A DNA stretch of 64,000 nt, from assembly GCF_016595235.1 (NCBI RefSeq), contig NZ_JAENHL010000008.1, forward strand, positions 1,448,624-1,512,623. Direction: 5' to 3'. Below, one piece after another: positions 17,123 through 27,459 of this stretch; positions within the stretch are counted from its first letter, which is position 1; each line of letters opens with the position of its first letter. Below the pieces are notes generated by a model. It was not told where the DNA came from, searched no databases, and worked only from the letters and a program-made list of their open reading frames with translations. Source of the stretch: Taklimakanibacter albus. GTDB lineage: Bacteria; Pseudomonadota; Alphaproteobacteria; Rhizobiales; Aestuariivirgaceae. The position numbers and the translations under genes were made by a program.

Positions 17123-17806
17123 TTAAGCGCTCGACCAAGCTGACCACCGAGCAATTTCATTCTTCACAAGCGCCTCTAATCGGCTTCTCTTTGCTGCTCT
17201 AGGACTGAGCAATCGAATGTGGGCGCCAACAATAGGATGACCGGCGGTCTTTCTAGAGAAAGCACCGCTCGTTCGCGCGTAACGCCTCCTAATCCGCTCA
17301 AGCGCCACCAGCCTCAAAGAGTCATAAGCCCCTCCCTTTAACCGTTGCGTTAACCGCGCTCTATCCCCACCCTGAGTCAATCCGAGATCCCGGCAACACC
17401 GCCTTAACTCCGACACGGTCAGAACCGAGCACATTTGATCCTTAGGGGGCCGCCTAGCGGCGCATTCTCGTACAACCACAATTCGGCCAGCCTCAACGCT
17501 CCACAATCCCACACGCTTCGGGAGGATTTTTAACGCGCCCACAACGTGGCGCTCATCTACAACGCAGACAATCTCATCAAAAACCGGCATATATCCGCGC
17601 ATTTGATTACTCAATCGTGCCAAAGTATCTCTTTTTGTTTTTATCTCAAAACACAACAATCGATCACAATATGCGACGACTAAGTCCGCACGAACTGCAG
17701 CCGAGGCAACCGGAAACTCCGCAATGAGGACATCACCTTCTTGCACGAGCCCTCTCGATGTCAGAAGCTGAAGGACACCGGCCTTGATCTCAGCTTCTGA
17801 ATTCAT
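17123..17806 (-). CDS. sce7726-like protein with PD-(D/E)XK nuclease-type core
   Basis: The 227-residue protein converges with the Beta-protein gene (9 bp apart). The N-terminal half reads MNSEAEIKAGVLQLL, EFPVASAAVRADLVVAYCD, then LLCFEIKTKRDTLARLSNQM. The Asp and the E-x-K pair at about residues 38 and 52-54 form a restriction-nuclease-like site. The C-terminal half has LGLTQGGDRARLTQRLKGG. I use the ATG at 17806, behind GGAA; a TTG at 17833 would add nine residues. The sce7726 name is from family recall, not a search. Together with the three facing genes it forms a compact four-gene module. Confidence 0.7.
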   Translation of the reverse strand: MNSEAEIKAGVLQLLTSRGLVQEGDVLIAEFPVASAAVRADLVVAYCDRLLCFEIKTKRDTLARLSNQMRGYMPVFDEIVCVVDERHVVGALKILPKRVGLWSVEAGRIVVVRECAARRPPKDQMCSVLTVSELRRCCRDLGLTQGGDRARLTQRLKGGAYDSLRLVALERIRRRYARTSGAFSRKTAGHPIVGAHIRLLSPRAAKRSRLEALVKNEIARWSAWSSA

Positions 17807-17958
17807 CTTCAGTTCCAGCAATTCTCGCTTCAAAAAATCACCTCATAATCGCCCAGCCCTCGGAGCGATCTGCCGAACAGGAGACATTATTTGCATTCTC
17901 TGTCAATTGGTCTAGGGCAATTAGCCCCCTATCTTCAGCGAAGAGGCACCTTTCCTAG

Positions 17959-18642
17959 CTATGGACTAACCAGATCCAGCAGCACCAGATAGGCGTCGTC
18001 GATATCGGCGCGCACCGCATCGGCGACGCACTTTTCGTCGCGGGCGTTCAGCGCATCGACAATGGCCTGGTGATGGGTGTTGGAGACGATGTAATTGCCC
18101 GACCCACGCAGCAGGTTGAAATAGGGACTGATCTGCAGCCAGAGCTTCTCGATAATGGTGAGGAGCGTTTCCGAGCGGGCGGCGCGATAGAGAGTGAAAT
18201 GGAAATTGTGGTTGGCGCGCAGGAAGGCCCGCGCGTCGCCCGTCGCATTGGCCGCCGTCAGGCGGTCATAGACCGCGCCCAGATCCCCGAGCTCCGCGTC
18301 GGTGATGTTGCGGCAGGCCCAGACGGCGGCGATCGCCTCGACCTCGACGCGCACATTGCGCAGATCCATGAGGCTGGCGCGGTTCAACGGCGGAATGCCG
18401 ATCGAGCGGCCGGAGACGACGGTCAGCGCATTGGCGGCGGTGAGCCGCTTTAACGCCTCGCGCACCGGCATGTGGCTCACCTCGCAGGCATCCGCCAGCG
18501 ACTGGATGGTGACCAATTGGCCGGGCGCGATCTCGCCGTCGAGGATCAGGTCGCAGACTCGGCGATAGACGCGGTCCTGCAGCGTCTCGCGGTTGAGCGG
18601 CACCACTTTCAGGCTGGTCTTGGTTCTGGGCACGCCTGTCAT
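17959..18642 (-). CDS. GntR-family transcriptional regulator (FCD/FadR subfamily)
   Basis: The 227-residue regulator has an N-terminal winged helix (YRRVCDLILDGEIAPGQLVT, then EVSHMPVREALKRLTA) and a C-terminal all-helical FCD domain with a metal- and ligand-binding His pattern (NHNFHFTLYRAA, then HHQAIVDAL). The ATG at 18640-18642 gives a normal length; a longer frame upstream is possible. It is divergent from the CUT2 importer operon, and the palindrome at 18743-18757 between them is a probable operator. Sugar acids are common effectors of this subfamily. Confidence 0.88.
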   Translation of the reverse strand: MTGVPRTKTSLKVVPLNRETLQDRVYRRVCDLILDGEIAPGQLVTIQSLADACEVSHMPVREALKRLTAANALTVVSGRSIGIPPLNRASLMDLRNVRVEVEAIAAVWACRNITDAELGDLGAVYDRLTAANATGDARAFLRANHNFHFTLYRAARSETLLTIIEKLWLQISPYFNLLRGSGNYIVSNTHHQAIVDALNARDEKCVADAVRADIDDAYLVLLDLVSP

Positions 18643-18742
18643 TCGTCGTCTCTGAAGTCCCGCCCCCGGTAATTTCACCTGCTCTTTCAAGCTGAATCGG
18701 CTGCGCCGCAAGGGCCCGGGATTCTCCTTTCAAAATTAATCA

Positions 18743-18757
18743 TTGATCTTTGATCAA
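18743..18757 (+). promoter_or_regulatory. Palindrome, probable GntR operator
   Basis: TTGATC and GATCAA flank TTT in the divergent promoter region between the GntR gene and the importer operon. The perfect 6-bp arms are typical of operators of FCD-type GntR proteins. Confidence 0.5.
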
Positions 18758-18839
18758 AACAAGGAAATTATCCGGCCTCGCTCCCGGAACAAGACAACAA
18801 ACCGGGCGCACGACACATCAACCATGGGAGGTTAACGAC

Positions 18840-19970
18840 ATGAAGATTACTGCCCGTCTCAAGACTCTGGCTCTCGGCACGGCGCTTGCCGCCAGCCTCA
18901 TCAGCGGCGCCACTGGCGTCCAGGCCGCCGAGAAGTTCAAGATCTTCCTCAGCATGAGCTTCATCGGCAATGACTGGCAGGCGGAAGCCGCCAACATGGT
19001 CAAAGCGATGGCGGCGCATAAGAGCCTCGCCGACAAGGTCGACTTGCAGGTTCAGGTCGCCGGTCCCAATGCGCAGCGCCAGATCCAGCAGATCAACGCC
19101 ATGGTGCAAGCGGGCGCCCAGGCCATCGTGATCTTCCCGATCTCGCCGACCGCCCTCAATCAGGTGGTCAAGAATGCCTGCGACAAGGGCGTCAAGGTCT
19201 TCGCCTATGACGGCGAGATCACCGAGCCCTGCGCCCACAACATCTCGATCGACCAGGAAGAGGCCGGCCGCGTGACCGCCGAATGGCTGGTCAAGAAGCT
19301 CAACGGCAAGGGCGATATCGTGCTGGTCACCGGCGTACCCGGCACCTCGGTCGACAATCTGCGCACCAAGGCGGCCAAGGAAGTCTTCGCCAAACATCCC
19401 GACATCAAGATCGTCGGTGAGGCAGTCGGCATGTGGAGCCAGGCCGTGGCGCGCACCGAGCTCTCGAAGATCACCGCGACCAGGAGCTGGGACCAGATCA
19501 ACGGCCTGTGGATGCAGGCCGGCTGCTACACGGCGAATGCGATGCAGCTCGAGGCAGGCAAGACGGCCGAGCAGTTGCTGCCCTGCGCCGGTGAAGGCTC
19601 GAATGGCGGCCGCATCCAGATGCTGCCGGCCGGCACTGAGGTCGAAGGTGCCGCCAGCCCCTATGCACCGCTCGGCGCGCCGCGCATTTCCTACGCCTCG
19701 CCGCCCTATTCCGGCGGCCTGGCCCTCAAGCTCGCGGTGCAGGCGCTGGAAGGCAAGGACGTGCCGAAGCGGGTCACACTGCCCTTGCCGCTCGTCACCA
19801 ACGACACGGTGAAGCTCTGTAAGGAAGGCACCTGGCAGGAAATGAAGGACGGCTGCAACGTGTTCCTGCCGTCGCTCGTCTCCAATCCGGGCTGGTTCGC
19901 CTCGATCTTCTCGGCCGAGACGCCCGAGATCGGCCTGAATGCCGCGCTGGTCGGCCAACCGGAAAATTGA
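18840..19970 (+). CDS. CUT2-type sugar-binding protein
   Basis: The 376-residue periplasmic protein (Peripla_BP_4, RbsB-like) starts MKITARLKTLALGTALAASL and has a signal peptide cleaved near VQAAEK. The mature part has the ribose-binding-protein pattern: FLSMSFIGNDWQ, INAMVQAGAQAIVIFPISPT, then GDIVLVTGVPGTSVDNLRT. It has more C-terminal sequence than RbsB, including the Cys-containing segments MQAGCYTANAM and CKEGTWQEMKDGC. GGGAGG precedes the start. It is the first gene of an operon of transporter plus oxidative enzymes. The ligand is unknown but likely a monosaccharide. Confidence 0.92.
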   Translation: MKITARLKTLALGTALAASLISGATGVQAAEKFKIFLSMSFIGNDWQAEAANMVKAMAAHKSLADKVDLQVQVAGPNAQRQIQQINAMVQAGAQAIVIFPISPTALNQVVKNACDKGVKVFAYDGEITEPCAHNISIDQEEAGRVTAEWLVKKLNGKGDIVLVTGVPGTSVDNLRTKAAKEVFAKHPDIKIVGEAVGMWSQAVARTELSKITATRSWDQINGLWMQAGCYTANAMQLEAGKTAEQLLPCAGEGSNGGRIQMLPAGTEVEGAASPYAPLGAPRISYASPPYSGGLALKLAVQALEGKDVPKRVTLPLPLVTNDTVKLCKEGTWQEMKDGCNVFLPSLVSNPGWFASIFSAETPEIGLNAALVGQPEN

Positions 19971-19976
19971 TTTTCA

Positions 19977-20005
19977 CCGCGCGGCGACCTCGAGTTGCCG
20001 CGCGG
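19977..20005 (+). other. Intercistronic hairpin after the binding-protein gene
   Basis: CCGCGCGGCGAC and GTTGCCGCGCGG pair at 11 of 12 positions around a 5-nt loop, just after the binding-protein stop. There is no T-run. It probably limits read-through or protects the upstream message. Confidence 0.75.
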
Positions 20006-20030
20006 ACCTTCCTTCAGCATGATCGGGCCG

Positions 20031-21572
<1,542 letters not shown>

Positions 21573-21589
21573 GTATATGTGAAAGCGGG

Positions 21590-21750
21590 AAGTCTCCCCA
21601 CATTTCCCCTTCGCCCGTTGCGAAGCAATGGGAGAAGGTGGCCGAAGGCCGGATGAGGGCTCTTCCTTCGAGTTTTCTGTGCGATAGGAAGAGCCCTCAC
21701 CCGCCCTATCGGGCACCCTCTCCCATCCTGCGGACGGGAGAGGGGGAAAA
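21590..21750. repeat. Palindromic repeat (family A, copy 1) inside an operon
   Basis: The gap between the ATPase and permease genes is filled by a folded repeat. TGAGGGCTCTTCC (21654-21666) and its exact complement (21687-21699) form 13-bp arms, flanked by GGGAGAAGG- and CCCTCTCCC-type sequences. It shares GCAATGGGAG and the CCCTCACCC/CTCTCCC style with the element at 46713-46861. It is not coding. Confidence 0.75.
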
Positions 21751-21804
21751 TAGGAGAGACCTCATCTCTTCCAAAACCGCACATGCAAGAACGGGGGCGG
21801 CGGC

Positions 21805-23859
21805 ATGAGTATGGCCGTCAGCGCAGCGCCCGCCCGCCGCTTCCTCGCCCAGCATCGCGGCGTTGCCGTCGCGGCGGTGGTGTTCCTCATCCTGCTCGCG
21901 GTGGTCGATCTCATCAGCGCCGGGCCGTTGAGCTATTTCGATATCTCGTTCCTGGCGAGCGGCGGCGCCACCTCGGCGCTCGCCGCCATCGGCCAGACGA
22001 TCGTCATCCTGTCGGGCGGCTTCGATCTTTCGGCGGGCGCCGTCATCTCGCTCGTCAATGTGGTCCTGGCGCAGTCGATGGACCCGGCCGACATGGAAGC
22101 GAGCATCATGCTGTGGACCGCCGTCGGGATCGGCATCGGTATGGCGACCGGCGCCGTCAACGGCTTCTTCATCGCGGTGCTGCGGCTGCAGCCGATCGTG
22201 GTGACGCTCTCCACCATGTTCATCATCCAGGGCGTGACGCTCTTGATCATGGACAAGCCCGGCGGCTTTGTTTCGCCCTCGCTCGGCACCTTCTATCTGG
22301 GTGACGCGATCACCGGCTACCTGCCGATGCCGATCGCGGTGATCGGCGTCGTGCTGCTGCTGTGGGCCTGGCTCAAGAATACCAGGCTTGGCACCGCCAT
22401 TTATGCGGTCGGCAGCGACATGGAGGCGGCGACGGCGGTCGGCGTCTCGACCGTCCTGACGCGCTTCCTCGTATATGTAATCGCCGGCGGCTGCTACGGC
22501 CTCGCCGGCGTCTTCATCAGCGCCCAGACAGGCAGCGGCGATCCGCTGGTCGGCAATCCGCTGCTGCTGTCGATGTTCGCCGCCGTCGTGGTCGGCGGCA
22601 CCAGGCTCGGCGGCGGGCGCGGCGGGCCGCTCGGCAGCGCCATCGGCGCCTTTGTGCTGATGATCGTCGTCAATATCCTGCTCGTCCTCAATATCTCGGC
22701 CTATTATTCGACCATCGCCGAAGCGGCCATCCTGCTGCTCGCGGTGCTGGCCGGCTCGATCTCGGAGAGCTCGACGCTGGCGCAGCAATTGCGCGCCTTG
22801 AAGACTAGACTGCAGGCGCGCCGCGCCGGCACGCTTGTCTCGCAACTGCCGCAGCAGGACAGACGGCTAGCTCTCGCGCCTTCCACCAAGGCCATTGCGC
22901 TGGGAACGCCGCCGTCCTTCCTCACCCGCAATGCCGAGACACTGCGCTACGCGCTGCCCGCTTACATCTGCTTCGTACTGGTGGTGCTGGTGACGCAATT
23001 CTGGTTGGGCAATACGGTGCTCAATCCGGGTTACTGGAATTCACTGATCGTGCTGTCGTCCTTCCTGGCGATCCTGGCGCTCGGCCAAGGCACCGTGATC
23101 CTCACCGGAGGGCTCGATCTCTCGGTGCCGTGGACCATCGGTCTCTGCGGCATCATTCTCGCCGGAATGGTGAAGGGCTCCGACGCGGCGCTCCTCTATG
23201 CGCTGCCGGCCGTGCTGCTGCTCGCCTGCCTCATCGGCCTCATCAACGGCCTCGGCATCGTGTTCCTCGGGCTGTCACCGATCGTGATGACGCTTGCCAC
23301 CAATGGCCTCCTGCAGGGCGTCGCCCTCCTTTATTCCAACGGCACGCCCGATGGCTTCTCCTCGCCGATGCTGCGCTGGTTCATGACGGGGCGAATCTGG
23401 ATCTTCACGCCCGTCGTTTTGTTCATGGTCGCCTTCGTCGTTTTCGCCGTGGCGCTCCTGGGGCGCACCGCCTTCGGCCGGCGCATCTATGGCATCGGCA
23501 ATGGCGTGCGCGCGGCGCAATTATCCGGCATCGCGGTCGGGCGTCACCTGGTGCTCGTCTATGTCCTGTCCTCGCTCTGCGCCGGCCTGGTCGGCGTGCT
23601 GCTCACCGGCTTTTCGGGGCAAGCGAGCCTCGGCATGGGCGATGACTATCTCTTGCCTTCCATCGCCGTCGTGGTGGTGGGCGGCGCCCTCATCACCGGC
23701 GGCCGCGGCCACTATCTCGGCATGCTGGGCGGCGTGCTGCTGCTCACCGCCTTGCAGACCTTCCTCGCCGGCACGACACTGCCCTATGCGACCCGCGCCA
23801 TATTGTTCGGGCTCGTGGTTCTGGGCGCCGTGATCGCGCTGCGCGACAGACGAAGTTAA
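21805..23859 (+). CDS. Fused double CUT2 sugar permease
   Basis: The 684-residue product joins two RbsC-type permeases (BPD_transp_2). The first, about residues 1-325, contains AIGQTIVILSGGFDLSAGAV. The second, about 370-684, contains ALGQGTVILTGGLDLSVPWT, the same motif repeated. A polar linker lies between (residues about 325-370, ALKTRLQARRAGTL and onward). CUT2 channels are normally dimers, so this is a pre-assembled pseudo-heterodimer. The start has only a GGGGGCGGCGG leader. The next gene (SDR) follows by 9 bp. Confidence 0.92.
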   Translation: MSMAVSAAPARRFLAQHRGVAVAAVVFLILLAVVDLISAGPLSYFDISFLASGGATSALAAIGQTIVILSGGFDLSAGAVISLVNVVLAQSMDPADMEASIMLWTAVGIGIGMATGAVNGFFIAVLRLQPIVVTLSTMFIIQGVTLLIMDKPGGFVSPSLGTFYLGDAITGYLPMPIAVIGVVLLLWAWLKNTRLGTAIYAVGSDMEAATAVGVSTVLTRFLVYVIAGGCYGLAGVFISAQTGSGDPLVGNPLLLSMFAAVVVGGTRLGGGRGGPLGSAIGAFVLMIVVNILLVLNISAYYSTIAEAAILLLAVLAGSISESSTLAQQLRALKTRLQARRAGTLVSQLPQQDRRLALAPSTKAIALGTPPSFLTRNAETLRYALPAYICFVLVVLVTQFWLGNTVLNPGYWNSLIVLSSFLAILALGQGTVILTGGLDLSVPWTIGLCGIILAGMVKGSDAALLYALPAVLLLACLIGLINGLGIVFLGLSPIVMTLATNGLLQGVALLYSNGTPDGFSSPMLRWFMTGRIWIFTPVVLFMVAFVVFAVALLGRTAFGRRIYGIGNGVRAAQLSGIAVGRHLVLVYVLSSLCAGLVGVLLTGFSGQASLGMGDDYLLPSIAVVVVGGALITGGRGHYLGMLGGVLLLTALQTFLAGTTLPYATRAILFGLVVLGAVIALRDRRS

Positions 23860-23868
23860 GGAGACTCC

Positions 23869-24675
23869 ATGAGCAATAAAGCACCCTCTTCACCGGCGGA
23901 TTTCCTGTCAGGCCTCAAGGATCAGCGTGTCCTCATCACCGCCGGCGCCTCGGGCATCGGCTTTGCCATCGCCAGCACCTTGGCGGCGCTCGGCGCCCGT
24001 ATCACCATCTGCGACATCGCCGACCCTGCCATCGCCGAAGCGAAAAAGTCCCTGCCCAACGCGCTCGCCACCAAGGCCGATGTCGCCAAGGACGAGGATG
24101 TCGAGCGGATGTTCGCGCTCCTCGCCAAGGAATGGGGCGGGCTCGATGCGCTCATCAACAATGCCGGCATCGCCGGGCCGACCGGCGGCGTCGATGAAAT
24201 CTCGATCGCCGACTGGCGGCGCTGCATCGATGTCTGCCTGACCGGACAATTTCTTTGCGCCCGCCTCGCCGTGCCGATGCTCAAAGCGTCAGGCGGCGGG
24301 TCGATCGTCAACATGTCCTCCGCCGCGGGCCGCCATGGTTATGCGTTCCGCACGCCTTATTCCTCGGCCAAATTCGCCGTCGTCGGCTTCACCCAGAGCC
24401 TCGCCAAGGAACTCGGACCGCATCGCATCCGCGTCAATGCCATCTTGCCCGGCATCGTCGAAGGCCCGCGCATCGACAAGGTGATCGGCGATCGCGCCAA
24501 GCAGATCGGCATCAGCCATGCCGAGATGGAGAAGGCCTATCTCGAGAAAGTGTCGCTCCGGCGTATGGTGAGCCCTTATGACGTCGCCAGCATGGTGGCC
24601 TTCTTGCTCTCCGATGCCGGCATCAATGTTTCAGGACAATCACTTGGAGTGGATGGAAATGTCGAAACCCTCTGA
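23869..24675 (+). CDS. SDR-family oxidoreductase (probable sugar dehydrogenase)
   Basis: The 268-residue classical SDR has the cofactor motif TAGASGIG near residue 24, NNAG, the catalytic Ser in NMSSAAGRHG and Tyr-Lys in YSSAK, and ends SGQSLGVDGNVETL. AAGGAG precedes the ATG. The operon also encodes two lactonases, so a likely role is oxidation of an aldose to its lactone. This is inference. It overlaps the next gene by 17 bp. Confidence 0.88.
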   Translation: MSNKAPSSPADFLSGLKDQRVLITAGASGIGFAIASTLAALGARITICDIADPAIAEAKKSLPNALATKADVAKDEDVERMFALLAKEWGGLDALINNAGIAGPTGGVDEISIADWRRCIDVCLTGQFLCARLAVPMLKASGGGSIVNMSSAAGRHGYAFRTPYSSAKFAVVGFTQSLAKELGPHRIRVNAILPGIVEGPRIDKVIGDRAKQIGISHAEMEKAYLEKVSLRRMVSPYDVASMVAFLLSDAGINVSGQSLGVDGNVETL

Positions 24676-25624
24676 TCCGCCGGCGACGGCCGTCATCGGC
24701 TCGGGCTTTATCGGGCGTGCCTGGGCGATCAGCTTCGCGCGCGCAGGCTCCACGGTACGCCTGTGGGACCAGGCCGACGGCGCCGCTGCGAAAGCACTCG
24801 ATTATATCGCCGGCGTATTGGAAGACCTGGCGCAGAACGATCTGCTCAATGGTGCCAAGCCGGCAACGGTCCTCGCCCGCATCACGCCCGCCACGACGCT
24901 TGCGGAAGCGGTGGCCGAGGCCCAGCATGTGCAGGAGAACACGCCGGAAGTGCTCGCCACCAAGATCAAGGTGTTCGAGGCGCTCGATGCCGCATCGAGG
25001 CCCGATGCGGTGCTGGCCAGTTCCACCTCGGCGATCCTGCCGTCGCGCTTCACCGAAGGCCTCAAAGGCCGGGCGCGCTGCATCGTCGTGCATCCGATCA
25101 ACCCACCCTATCTGATCCCCGCCGCCGAAGTGGTGCCGGCGCCCTGGACCTCGCCCGAGACGGTCGAGCGTACGCGTCAGTTCCTGCTGTCGGCCGGCCA
25201 TGCGCCGCTCGTGATGAAGAAGGAGCTCGACGGCTTCATCATGAACCGCATGCAGGGCGCCCTCCTCGAAGAAGCCTTCCGCCTGGTGGCCGATGGTTAT
25301 GCCAGCGTCGAGGATGTCGATATCGGCATCCGCGACGGCCTGGCTCTGCGCTGGTCCTTCATGGGCCCTTTCGAGACCATCGACCTCAATGCGCCGGGCG
25401 GCGTGCGCGACTACGCCGAACGCTACCAGGGTATCTATGAGAACCTCTTCCCGCAGATGCAGCGCCGCGTCGACTGGGCCGGCGAGGTCATGAACGTGAT
25501 CGAGCCGGAGCGCCGCAAACGCGTCGGCAAGGACAAGCTCCAGGACCGGCAGGTCTGGCGCGACAAGAGACTGATGGCATTGGCCGCGCATAAAAAGCGC
25601 GCCGCGAAGGAGATCGGAAATTGA
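24659..25624 (+). CDS. 3-hydroxyacid dehydrogenase of the lambda-crystallin / L-gulonate 3-dehydrogenase type
   Basis: The 321-residue protein has the Rossmann motif AVIGSGFIGRAWA near residue 12 and the HPxNPP motif (VHPINPPYLIP) with the catalytic His. It also has ELDGFIMNRMQGALLEEAFR and SFMGPFETIDLNAPGG, which resemble lambda-crystallin (L-gulonate 3-dehydrogenase) and L-carnitine dehydrogenase more than fatty-acid enzymes. It would oxidise the C3 hydroxyl of an aldonate to a 3-keto acid. The ATG at 24659 lies behind GGAG. Coupling to the BKACE gene downstream supports that order of reactions. Confidence 0.85.
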   Translation: MSKPSDPPATAVIGSGFIGRAWAISFARAGSTVRLWDQADGAAAKALDYIAGVLEDLAQNDLLNGAKPATVLARITPATTLAEAVAEAQHVQENTPEVLATKIKVFEALDAASRPDAVLASSTSAILPSRFTEGLKGRARCIVVHPINPPYLIPAAEVVPAPWTSPETVERTRQFLLSAGHAPLVMKKELDGFIMNRMQGALLEEAFRLVADGYASVEDVDIGIRDGLALRWSFMGPFETIDLNAPGGVRDYAERYQGIYENLFPQMQRRVDWAGEVMNVIEPERRKRVGKDKLQDRQVWRDKRLMALAAHKKRAAKEIGN

Positions 25625-26559
25625 CGAAAGACAATAAAGGCAAAGTCATCATCACCTGCGCGGTGACCGGCGCCATCCATACGCCGACCATGTCGCCCTA
25701 TCTGCCGATCACGCCGGACGAGATCGCCAAGGAAGCCATCGCCGCGGCGGAAGCGGGCGCCGCAATCCTGCATCTCCATGCGCGCAACCCTGAAAACGGT
25801 AAGCCCGACCAGACACCGGAAGCTTTCGCCCGTTTCCTGCCGCGCATCAAGCAGGCGACGAAGGCCGCCATCAACATCACCACCGGCGGCAGCCCCTATA
25901 TGAAAGTCGAGGAGCGGGTGAAGCCCGCCGCGCAGTTCAAGCCGGAAGTCGCCTCGCTCAATATGGGCTCGATCAATTTCGGCCTCTATCACCTGGTCGA
26001 CAAATACAAGACTTTCAAATTCGACTGGGAGAAGCCACATCTCGAGGCGACGCGCGATCTCGTCTTCCGCAACAGCTTCAAGGACATCGAATTCATCCTC
26101 GAAACCTGCTACGACAACGGCACGCGTTTCGAGTTCGAATGCTACGACATCGCGCATCTCTATAATCTCGCACATTTCCTCGATCGCGGCCTGGTCAAGC
26201 CGCCGCTGTTCGTGCAGTCGGTATTCGGGTTGTTGGGCGGCATCGGCAGCCATCCGGAAGACGTCGCCCATATGAAACGTACCGCCGACCGCTTGTTCGG
26301 TGACAGCTTCCGCTGGTCGGTGCTGGGCGCCGGCGCAGCGCAATTGCGTATCGCGGCGCAAGCGGCGGCGCTCGGCGGCAATATCCGCGTCGGCCTCGAA
26401 GACAGCCTGTGGGCCGGCAAGGGCAAGCTCGCCAAATCCAATGCCGAGCAGGTGGCGCTGGCACGCAAGATCATCGAAGGCCTCGGCATGCAGGTGGCTA
26501 CCCCCGATGAGGCGCGCGACATCCTCGCGCTCAAGGGTGGTGACAAAGTATCCTTCTAG
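25621..26559 (+). CDS. BKACE-family beta-keto acid cleavage enzyme (DUF849)
   Basis: The 312-residue TIM-barrel enzyme has the zinc-binding HLHAR motif (His51 and His53), ITTGGSPYMKVEER, and the third-ligand region VGLEDSLWAGKG. BKACE enzymes transfer the C1-C2 unit of a beta-keto acid to acetyl-CoA, giving acetoacetate and a shortened acyl-CoA. The start is TTG, overlapping the previous stop as TTGA and preceded by AAGGAG. Its position after a 3-hydroxyacid dehydrogenase suggests a 3-keto-aldonate substrate, comparable to the 2-deoxy-3-keto-ribonate cleavage enzyme. Confidence 0.9.
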   Translation: MTKDNKGKVIITCAVTGAIHTPTMSPYLPITPDEIAKEAIAAAEAGAAILHLHARNPENGKPDQTPEAFARFLPRIKQATKAAINITTGGSPYMKVEERVKPAAQFKPEVASLNMGSINFGLYHLVDKYKTFKFDWEKPHLEATRDLVFRNSFKDIEFILETCYDNGTRFEFECYDIAHLYNLAHFLDRGLVKPPLFVQSVFGLLGGIGSHPEDVAHMKRTADRLFGDSFRWSVLGAGAAQLRIAAQAAALGGNIRVGLEDSLWAGKGKLAKSNAEQVALARKIIEGLGMQVATPDEARDILALKGGDKVSF

Positions 26560-26570
26560 GGAGCCCGCTC

Positions 26571-27443
26571 ATGCTGCGCATCGAGATCTTCAGCGCGGAA
26601 CGCGACGCGCTCGGCGAAGGCCCGCTCTGGGATGTCGCCGAGCAGCGGCTCTATTGGATCGACTCTTACGGTCCCGCCGTCTATTCCGCCGATGTGACGG
26701 GCGGGAACCGCCGCCACTGGCCGTTGCCCGAGCCCGTCGGCTCGCTCGCTCTGCGCGAGAATGGCGGCGCCATCGTATCGCTGCGCAGCGGCTTCCATGA
26801 ACTCGATTTCGCCACCGGCGAGGTGACGCTCATCGCCGAGACGCAGCCGGGTGAGCTGACACCACGCCTGAATGACGGCAAGGTCGACCGTCAGGGCCGC
26901 TTCATCGCCGGTTCGATGGACTTCGAGGAGCGCAACGGCGTCGGCAAATTGTTCCGCCTCGATCCCAACCACTCCGTGCATGAGCTCGACCGTGACATCA
27001 TCTGCTCCAACGGCCCATGCTTCAGCCCCGACGGCAGGACGCTCTATTTCGCCGATACCGGCAAGAAGCTGATCTATGCCTATGACTATGACACGGAGAC
27101 CGGCAAGGTCCGCTCGCGCCGCGTCTTCACCAGCTTCGAGAATTTGCGCGGCCTGCCGGACGGCGCCACCGTCGACGCGGATGGCTATGTGTGGAGCACT
27201 GAGGTCTATTCCGGCCGCTTGATCCGCTTTGATCCCAATGGTGTCATCGACCGCATCGTCGGCCTGCCGGTGCAGTCGACGACGAGCCTCATTTTCGGCG
27301 GTCCCGATCTCGATATCGCCTTCGTGACCTCGATGGCGCGGCCTTTCAACAACCAATATCACCGCGAGCGCGAGGCGGGATGCGTCTTCGCCATTCATGG
27401 CCTCGGCGTGCGCGGCCTGCCGGAACCACGTTTCAAGGGATGA
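26571..27443 (+). CDS. SMP-30/gluconolactonase family protein 1
   Basis: The 290-residue six-bladed beta-propeller begins with the family's GEGPLWDVAEQRLYWID (about residues 17-33). It also has LNDGKVDRQGRFIAGSMD, ICSNGPCFSPDGRTLYFADT and LPDGATVDADGYVW, which carry the Glu, Asn and Asp residues that bind the catalytic divalent metal. Members hydrolyse aldonolactones. It is followed 16 bp later by a paralogue, so the operon carries two lactonases, perhaps for different ring forms or substrates. Confidence 0.92.
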   Translation: MLRIEIFSAERDALGEGPLWDVAEQRLYWIDSYGPAVYSADVTGGNRRHWPLPEPVGSLALRENGGAIVSLRSGFHELDFATGEVTLIAETQPGELTPRLNDGKVDRQGRFIAGSMDFEERNGVGKLFRLDPNHSVHELDRDIICSNGPCFSPDGRTLYFADTGKKLIYAYDYDTETGKVRSRRVFTSFENLRGLPDGATVDADGYVWSTEVYSGRLIRFDPNGVIDRIVGLPVQSTTSLIFGGPDLDIAFVTSMARPFNNQYHREREAGCVFAIHGLGVRGLPEPRFKG

Positions 27444-27459
27444 CACAGGAGGACACGAT

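Noticed and set aside
15016-17806. The accessory module as a prophage or integrative element.
   Set aside because: No integrase, transposase, tRNA, terminal inverted repeat or flanking direct repeat is visible; only the composition and gene content are foreign.
18768-19958. A long minus-strand frame (396 codons) antisense to the CUT2 binding protein.
   Set aside because: Its composition (Arg, His, Asp, Gly rich) is typical of a shadow frame, and the plus strand encodes a signal peptide and a clear periplasmic binding protein.
21573-21804. A short protein gene between the ATPase and permease genes.
   Set aside because: The open frames follow the palindromic repeat and have no family resemblance or ribosome site.
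24659-25624. Annotation as fatty-acid 3-hydroxyacyl-CoA dehydrogenase.
   Set aside because: The HPINPPYLIP and SFMGPFETIDLNAPGG segments match the lambda-crystallin / L-gulonate or carnitine dehydrogenase branch, and no beta-oxidation genes are near.
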